NCBI GenBank assembly: GCA_913778145.1
Contig: CAJYVI010000152.1
Coordinates: 62,001 to 126,000 of the forward strand
DNA: 64,000 nt
Source of the DNA: an uncultured Pseudocitrobacter sp.
GTDB taxonomy: Bacteria; Pseudomonadota; Gammaproteobacteria; Enterobacterales; Enterobacteriaceae
Direction: 5' to 3'
The position numbers and the translations under genes are program-made. Of the stretch, positions 60,410 to 64,000 are shown piece by piece. The notes below the pieces were generated by a model. It did not search any database. It saw only the letters and a program-made list of their open reading frames with translations, and was not told where the DNA came from. Numbering within the stretch: position 1 is the first letter of the stretch; every line of letters begins with the position of its first letter.

Positions 60410-61606
60410 TTAGCGTAATGACATCAGTGAAAATTCGGGATCGCCCAATGGCTCGGCGTTCAGATCGCGCCCGCTCGCCATCCAGCGTTTCGCAAGCTTC
60501 ACGGTGCGCGGATCGTTAAACGCCACCAGCTGATTCAGCGTACCGTCAGCGTTGAGCGAGAAGAAAATCGGTCCTTTTTCTTCCCGGCGAACCACCGTCC
60601 GGCTGTTCGGCTGCGGAATGCCGAGGATCTGAATATTGTGCTGGTATTGATCCGACCACAGCCACGGCACGTCGTCGTAACCGGGCGCGTTGGCATCCAG
60701 CATCGCTTTGGCCGTCGCCACCGCCTGATTCTGCGCAAATGCCCATGACTGCACGCACAGGCCGTAACGTGCGTGCTGCGCCACATCACCCACGGCGAAG
60801 ATTGCCGGATCTGACGTGCGTCCCTGCGCATCGACCACAATGCCGCGATCGGTTTTCAGCCCGGCATCGCGTGCCAGCTCCAGGTTGAGATCGACGCCGA
60901 TCCCCACCACCACCGCGTCAAAGATCTCACGCTGGCCGTCGCAGTGGATCACCGCGTTTTCATCGCCGCCATCCAGTTCGATAGCGCCACATCCGGTGCG
61001 CACATCCACGCCCTGCTGCTGATGCAGCGCCAGCAGTTCAGCGGACACTTCCGCGCTGACCGAACGCATACACAGCGCGGGCTGTTGTTCAAACAGAGTG
61101 ACCGCAATACCGCTTTTGCGCGCCGAGGCGGCAATCTCCAGGCCAATCCAGCCGCCGCCGATAATCGCCAGCGTTTGGCTCTGCGCCAGGCGCTTTTTCA
61201 GACGCTGCGCATCCTGCCAGTGACGCAGGGTATACACCTGCGGATGCGTCGCCCACGCGTCTCCCGGCAGGCGCGCCCGGCCTCCGGTGGCGATCAAAAG
61301 CTGGTTGTAGCTCAGTGACTCTCCGTTACTCAACGCAACGGTTTTTGCTTGCGGATCAATATCCTGAGCGCGAAGTGGGCGATACCAGCGCAGGTTCAGC
61401 GCCTGCTGCGCATCCTCGCTGAACAGGCGCGGCAGCGTCGGGGACGCTTCCAGCAGCGAGGCTTTCGACAGCGGCGGGCGTTCGTAGAAATCCCACTCCT
61501 CCTCCGCCACCACACAAATCTCGCCGTCGAAACCGTCATCGCGCAGGGTTTTCGCCGCCCAACCGCCCGCCTGGCCGCCGCCGATAATCACGATGCGCGC
61601 CGTCAT
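60410..61606 (-). CDS. FAD-dependent ferredoxin/rubredoxin reductase-type oxidoreductase
   Basis: 398 residues from the ATG at 61606, which overlaps the VOC gene stop by 4 bp. Two dinucleotide folds are visible: VIIGGGQAGGWAA (residues 6-18, FAD) and LAIIGGGWIGLEIA (about residues 150-163, NAD), with FAVGDVAQH closing the FAD site. This is the family of HcaD/BphA4-type reductases that feed electrons to Rieske dioxygenases. No Rieske oxygenase or ferredoxin is in the window; one may lie beyond 64000. Confidence 0.88.
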   Translation of the reverse strand: MTARIVIIGGGQAGGWAAKTLRDDGFDGEICVVAEEEWDFYERPPLSKASLLEASPTLPRLFSEDAQQALNLRWYRPLRAQDIDPQAKTVALSNGESLSYNQLLIATGGRARLPGDAWATHPQVYTLRHWQDAQRLKKRLAQSQTLAIIGGGWIGLEIAASARKSGIAVTLFEQQPALCMRSVSAEVSAELLALHQQQGVDVRTGCGAIELDGGDENAVIHCDGQREIFDAVVVGIGVDLNLELARDAGLKTDRGIVVDAQGRTSDPAIFAVGDVAQHARYGLCVQSWAFAQNQAVATAKAMLDANAPGYDDVPWLWSDQYQHNIQILGIPQPNSRTVVRREEKGPIFFSLNADGTLNQLVAFNDPRTVKLAKRWMASGRDLNAEPLGDPEFSLMSLR

Positions 61607-62529
61607 ACCGCCTCCGGCTTCTTCTGCTGACGGCGGGTGTCGTGGTCGATACCGCCTTCCACCGCCCATTCGGTAAAGGAGACCAGCGAATGCTCCAGTT
61701 CGCGCGGCTGCCACTTCTCGGTGAGGTAGTCGTCGTTGGTGTAGTACTCAAACGCGCCGCCGGTTGGGCTGTTCACATACCAGAAATAGGCGGAAGAGAC
61801 CGGGTGACGGCCGGGGCCGATAAAGGTGCTCCAGTCATGTTTATTCATGGCAATGCCGCCGCCGATCACTTCGTGGATGTCGCGTACGGTAAAGGCGACG
61901 TGATTCAGCCCGCGCTTGCGGTTGGGCAATTGCAGCAGGAAAAGATTGTGATGGCCGCCGCGCGCCTGGCAACGCAGGAACACGGCGCGGTTGATGTAGC
62001 GATCAGAGACCTGGAAGCCCAGCACTTCACGGTAGAATTTCTCCACCGCAGCCAGTTCTTCAACAAAGAACACCACATGGCCGATGTTGATCGGCTCCGC
62101 ACGATCGTAAACCGGGCTTGGCGTGTCGATACGGCGCGCATCGCCCCATTGGTTAATCGGCTCAACGTTCAGTTCAACCGGCTGCTGCTGGCTAACCTGC
62201 ACGCGCAGGGTCATGCCGTTCGGGTCGCGGCATTCCAGCGCACCGTCCACCTCACGATAACCCGGCTGGCTGGCAAGCTTCGGGCGCAGCGCATCGAGTT
62301 CCGCCTGGCTCGCCACGCCCCAGGTCATGCGACGCAACGTGTTGCCCGCTTCAAAAGCGTCCGGCAACGCGGGAGCATCCTGCGAATTCAGCTCCACGCT
62401 CGCACCGCTAAGGGTGGTGAAACGACGCCCGCTGGCATCGCCCTTCAGGCCAAAATCAGCCATAAATTTCGCGCTGTAGGCCACGTCATCGACGCCAAAC
62501 TCCAGCTTTTCAATTCCGATTACACTCAT
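61603..62529 (-). CDS. Type I extradiol dioxygenase-like protein (VOC superfamily)
   Basis: 308 residues from the ATG at 62529 (GAGG 9 bp upstream). Two VOC repeats are visible; the C-terminal repeat carries the iron triad His151 (INIGHVVFF), His210 (RGLNHVAFTV) and Glu261 (GAFEYYTNDD), as in extradiol ring-cleavage enzymes. The N-terminal repeat has lost its ligands, also typical. It suggests ring opening of a catechol-type intermediate. An open frame seven codons upstream is disregarded. Confidence 0.88.
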   Translation of the reverse strand: MSVIGIEKLEFGVDDVAYSAKFMADFGLKGDASGRRFTTLSGASVELNSQDAPALPDAFEAGNTLRRMTWGVASQAELDALRPKLASQPGYREVDGALECRDPNGMTLRVQVSQQQPVELNVEPINQWGDARRIDTPSPVYDRAEPINIGHVVFFVEELAAVEKFYREVLGFQVSDRYINRAVFLRCQARGGHHNLFLLQLPNRKRGLNHVAFTVRDIHEVIGGGIAMNKHDWSTFIGPGRHPVSSAYFWYVNSPTGGAFEYYTNDDYLTEKWQPRELEHSLVSFTEWAVEGGIDHDTRRQQKKPEAV

Positions 62530-62616
62530 GGTTCGTTGCCTCTTTGCCACGCTATGCCCTGATTTGGGCGTAGAGCATGCCCGACGCCGCTCAGCGCCTG
62601 CATCTAACTGTTTGAT

Positions 62617-63405
62617 TTAACTGGCTTGTGACAGATACCCTAAAAAGCCAGAGATTTTGTCCGCCGCCATGCGAACGTCGTTTTGCAACCGATCGCGATC
62701 GGTTTGCGGCACCTGTTCCGAGGGCACCAGAATGCTCACCACCGCCGCCACGCGCCCGCTGCGGTCATAAACCGGATAGACAATGGAAGAGATCCCTTCA
62801 CGGAAGAAGGATTCGCCAATGACATAACCACGCGCTTTATCCTGCTGCACCATTTGCCACAGCGCTTCCCGGTCATGCGGCTGGCCCAGCGTATTTCCCG
62901 GTAAGCGTTCGTTCGGGAAAATCTGTTCAAACTCGCTGCGCGACACATCCGTTAACAGCATGCGGCCCAGCGATGTGCAGTGCACCGGCAGACGCGTGCC
63001 GATACTGACGTGGTTGATACGCGAACCGGCAGCGCTGACGCGGGCGATATAGATAATGTCGCGCCCGTCGCGGATCGCCAGATGGCTGCTGCACTGGCTG
63101 CTGTCGCGCAGTTGCTCAATCACCGGCTGCCCGACCTGGGCCACATCCAGCGAAGCGATATATTCAAAACCAAGACGCAGCACGTTCATGCCGAGCGAGA
63201 AGGTGTTGGTGCGCGGGTTGCGCTCCAGAAACCCCATGTACTCCAGCGTCTGAACGACGCGGTAAGCCGTTGCTTTCGGCATATCCACCAGCCGATGCAG
63301 CTCGGCGAAGGTCAGGTCGCGGTGCTGTTCACCGAAGGCCAGCAGCAGCTGTAAACCGCGCTCCAGACCGGGCACCAGATACTTAATTTCGTGCTCGTTC
63401 GCCAT
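62617..63405 (-). CDS. IclR-family transcriptional regulator
   Basis: 262 residues from the ATG at 63405, preceded by GGAGG. The winged helix-turn-helix (TFAELHRLVDMPKATAYRVVQ, about residues 32-52) and the effector domain with SHLAIRDGRDIIYIARV and GRMLLTDVS fit IclR/PcaR. It lies 16 bp after the SDR gene and 87 bp before the dioxygenase gene, so it probably regulates this operon. The longer frame upstream is rejected for its lack of ribosome binding site. Confidence 0.92.
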   Translation of the reverse strand: MANEHEIKYLVPGLERGLQLLLAFGEQHRDLTFAELHRLVDMPKATAYRVVQTLEYMGFLERNPRTNTFSLGMNVLRLGFEYIASLDVAQVGQPVIEQLRDSSQCSSHLAIRDGRDIIYIARVSAAGSRINHVSIGTRLPVHCTSLGRMLLTDVSRSEFEQIFPNERLPGNTLGQPHDREALWQMVQQDKARGYVIGESFFREGISSIVYPVYDRSGRVAAVVSILVPSEQVPQTDRDRLQNDVRMAADKISGFLGYLSQAS

Positions 63406-63421
63406 ACTGCCTCCGCCCTGT

Positions 63422-64000
63422 TCAGTTAAAAATAAAGCCGCCGTTGACCGGAATAAGTTGCCCGGTAACAAACCCGGAGAGATCGCTTAACAGCCACAGC
63501 ACGCTACCGGTGACATCCTCCGGCTGCTGCGCGCCCGCCAGCGCCCGGCCATTTTCATACAGCTGATGACGCTCGGCGGGCACGTATTCCGTCGCTTCCA
63601 CGCGCGTCAGCCCCGGCGCAATGGCGTTGATGCGGATGCGTTTTTCGCCCAGTTCACGCGCCATTGAACGGGTCATGGCAATCACCGCGCCCTTGCTGGC
63701 AACATAGGCCATCAGGCGCGGCGCCCCCCACAGCGCAGTGTCCGATGCCACGTTAACGATCCCCGATCCTTCGCGCAGCAGAGGCACGGCGGCGCGGGTC
63801 ACCAGCCAGGTACCTTTGACGTTGACGTTCATCACCCTATCCCAGAGCTCCGGATCGTAGTCGATCATATTTTTGCCGCCGACGCCGGTCGCCATCGCCG
63901 CGTTATTCACTAATCCGTTTATCGCTCCACTTTCTGCGATCGCGGCAAACGTTGCGTCGATGGATGCGCTATCGGCTAAATCAATCACGTAATCTTCAAT
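63422..64000 (-). CDS. Short-chain dehydrogenase (5' part outside window)
   Basis: The visible C-terminal 192 residues of a classical SDR: NNAAMATGVGG, NVASDTALWG (Ser), YVASKGAVIAM (Tyr and Lys present) and TGQLIPVNGGFIFN. The frame is open to the right edge (IEDYVIDLADSA), so the Rossmann N-terminus lies beyond 64000. Intact catalytic residues contrast with the other SDR of this operon. It is the first visible gene of the catabolic operon. Confidence 0.92.
   Translation of the reverse strand: MEDYVIDLADSASIDATFAAIAESGAINGLVNNAAMATGVGGKNMIDYDPELWDRVMNVNVKGTWLVTRAAVPLLREGSGIVNVASDTALWGAPRLMAYVASKGAVIAMTRSMARELGEKRIRINAIAPGLTRVEATEYVPAERHQLYENGRALAGAQQPEDVTGSVLWLLSDLSGFVTGQLIPVNGGFIFN

Overview
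The window is chromosomal DNA from a member of the Enterobacteriaceae in the Escherichia/Citrobacter/Enterobacter/Kluyvera neighbourhood. The backbone matches the E. coli 62-66 min region gene for gene: dsbC-xerD | fldB | cptA-sdhE | ygfZ | trhA | yqfB | bglA | ygfF | gcvPHT | ubiI-ubiH-pepP-ygfB | zapA-6S RNA-fau | sib/ibs | serA | rpiA | argP | yggE | argO | mscS | fbaA-pgk-epd | tktA | loiP. E. coli-type REP palindromes punctuate it. The genus cannot be fixed by eye. There are no tRNAs, rRNAs, insertion sequences, prophage genes or CRISPR arrays.

The variable parts are insertions between conserved genes. (1) 5.2 kb: an RpiR/MurR-type regulator directly upstream of bglA. (2) 21.7-24.1 kb: a LysR regulator, a small exported DUF1471-type protein and a decayed ferric-reductase pseudogene between rpiA and argP. 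(3) 27.7-34.8 kb: an AllS-like regulator, the three oxamate-carbamoyltransferase-type subunits (AllF/AllG/AllH homologues), an MFS carrier and a divergent carbamate kinase (AllK homologue), placed between mscS and fbaA with no allantoin genes. (4) 38.7-39.5 kb: a tandemly duplicated ~365-bp unit organised like hok/sok. Each copy has a leader ORF overlapping a 47-codon hydrophobic ORF, and an antisense RNA of about 67 nt with its own promoter and terminator. The toxin-like peptide does not look like Hok or any other type I toxin I know. (5) 39.8-47.2 kb: an operon of a PTS EIICB permease, a PHP-domain metallohydrolase and two GH38-type alpha-mannosidases. (6) 47.3 kb: an SPFH/prohibitin-type membrane protein next to tktA. 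(7) 51.7-64 kb: an OprD-type porin converging on a minus-strand catabolic operon: SDR, IclR regulator, extradiol-type VOC dioxygenase, ferredoxin-reductase-type flavoprotein, MFS carrier, cupin, alpha/beta hydrolase, atypical SDR, aspartate-dehydrogenase-type protein, aldehyde dehydrogenase and a ThDP enzyme. It runs off the right edge.

Working together: glycine cleavage (gcvTHP with a PurR box), serine synthesis (serA), one-carbon/folate functions (fau, ygfZ), lower glycolysis (fbaA-pgk-epd with a CRP-like site) and the pentose phosphate pathway (rpiA, tktA) form the housekeeping core. The insertions add substrate-specific catabolism of a carbamoylated compound, a mannoside and probably an aromatic or keto acid. 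Their substrates cannot be read from sequence alone. The best candidate for an undescribed system is the duplicated hok/sok-like locus at 38.7-39.5 kb.
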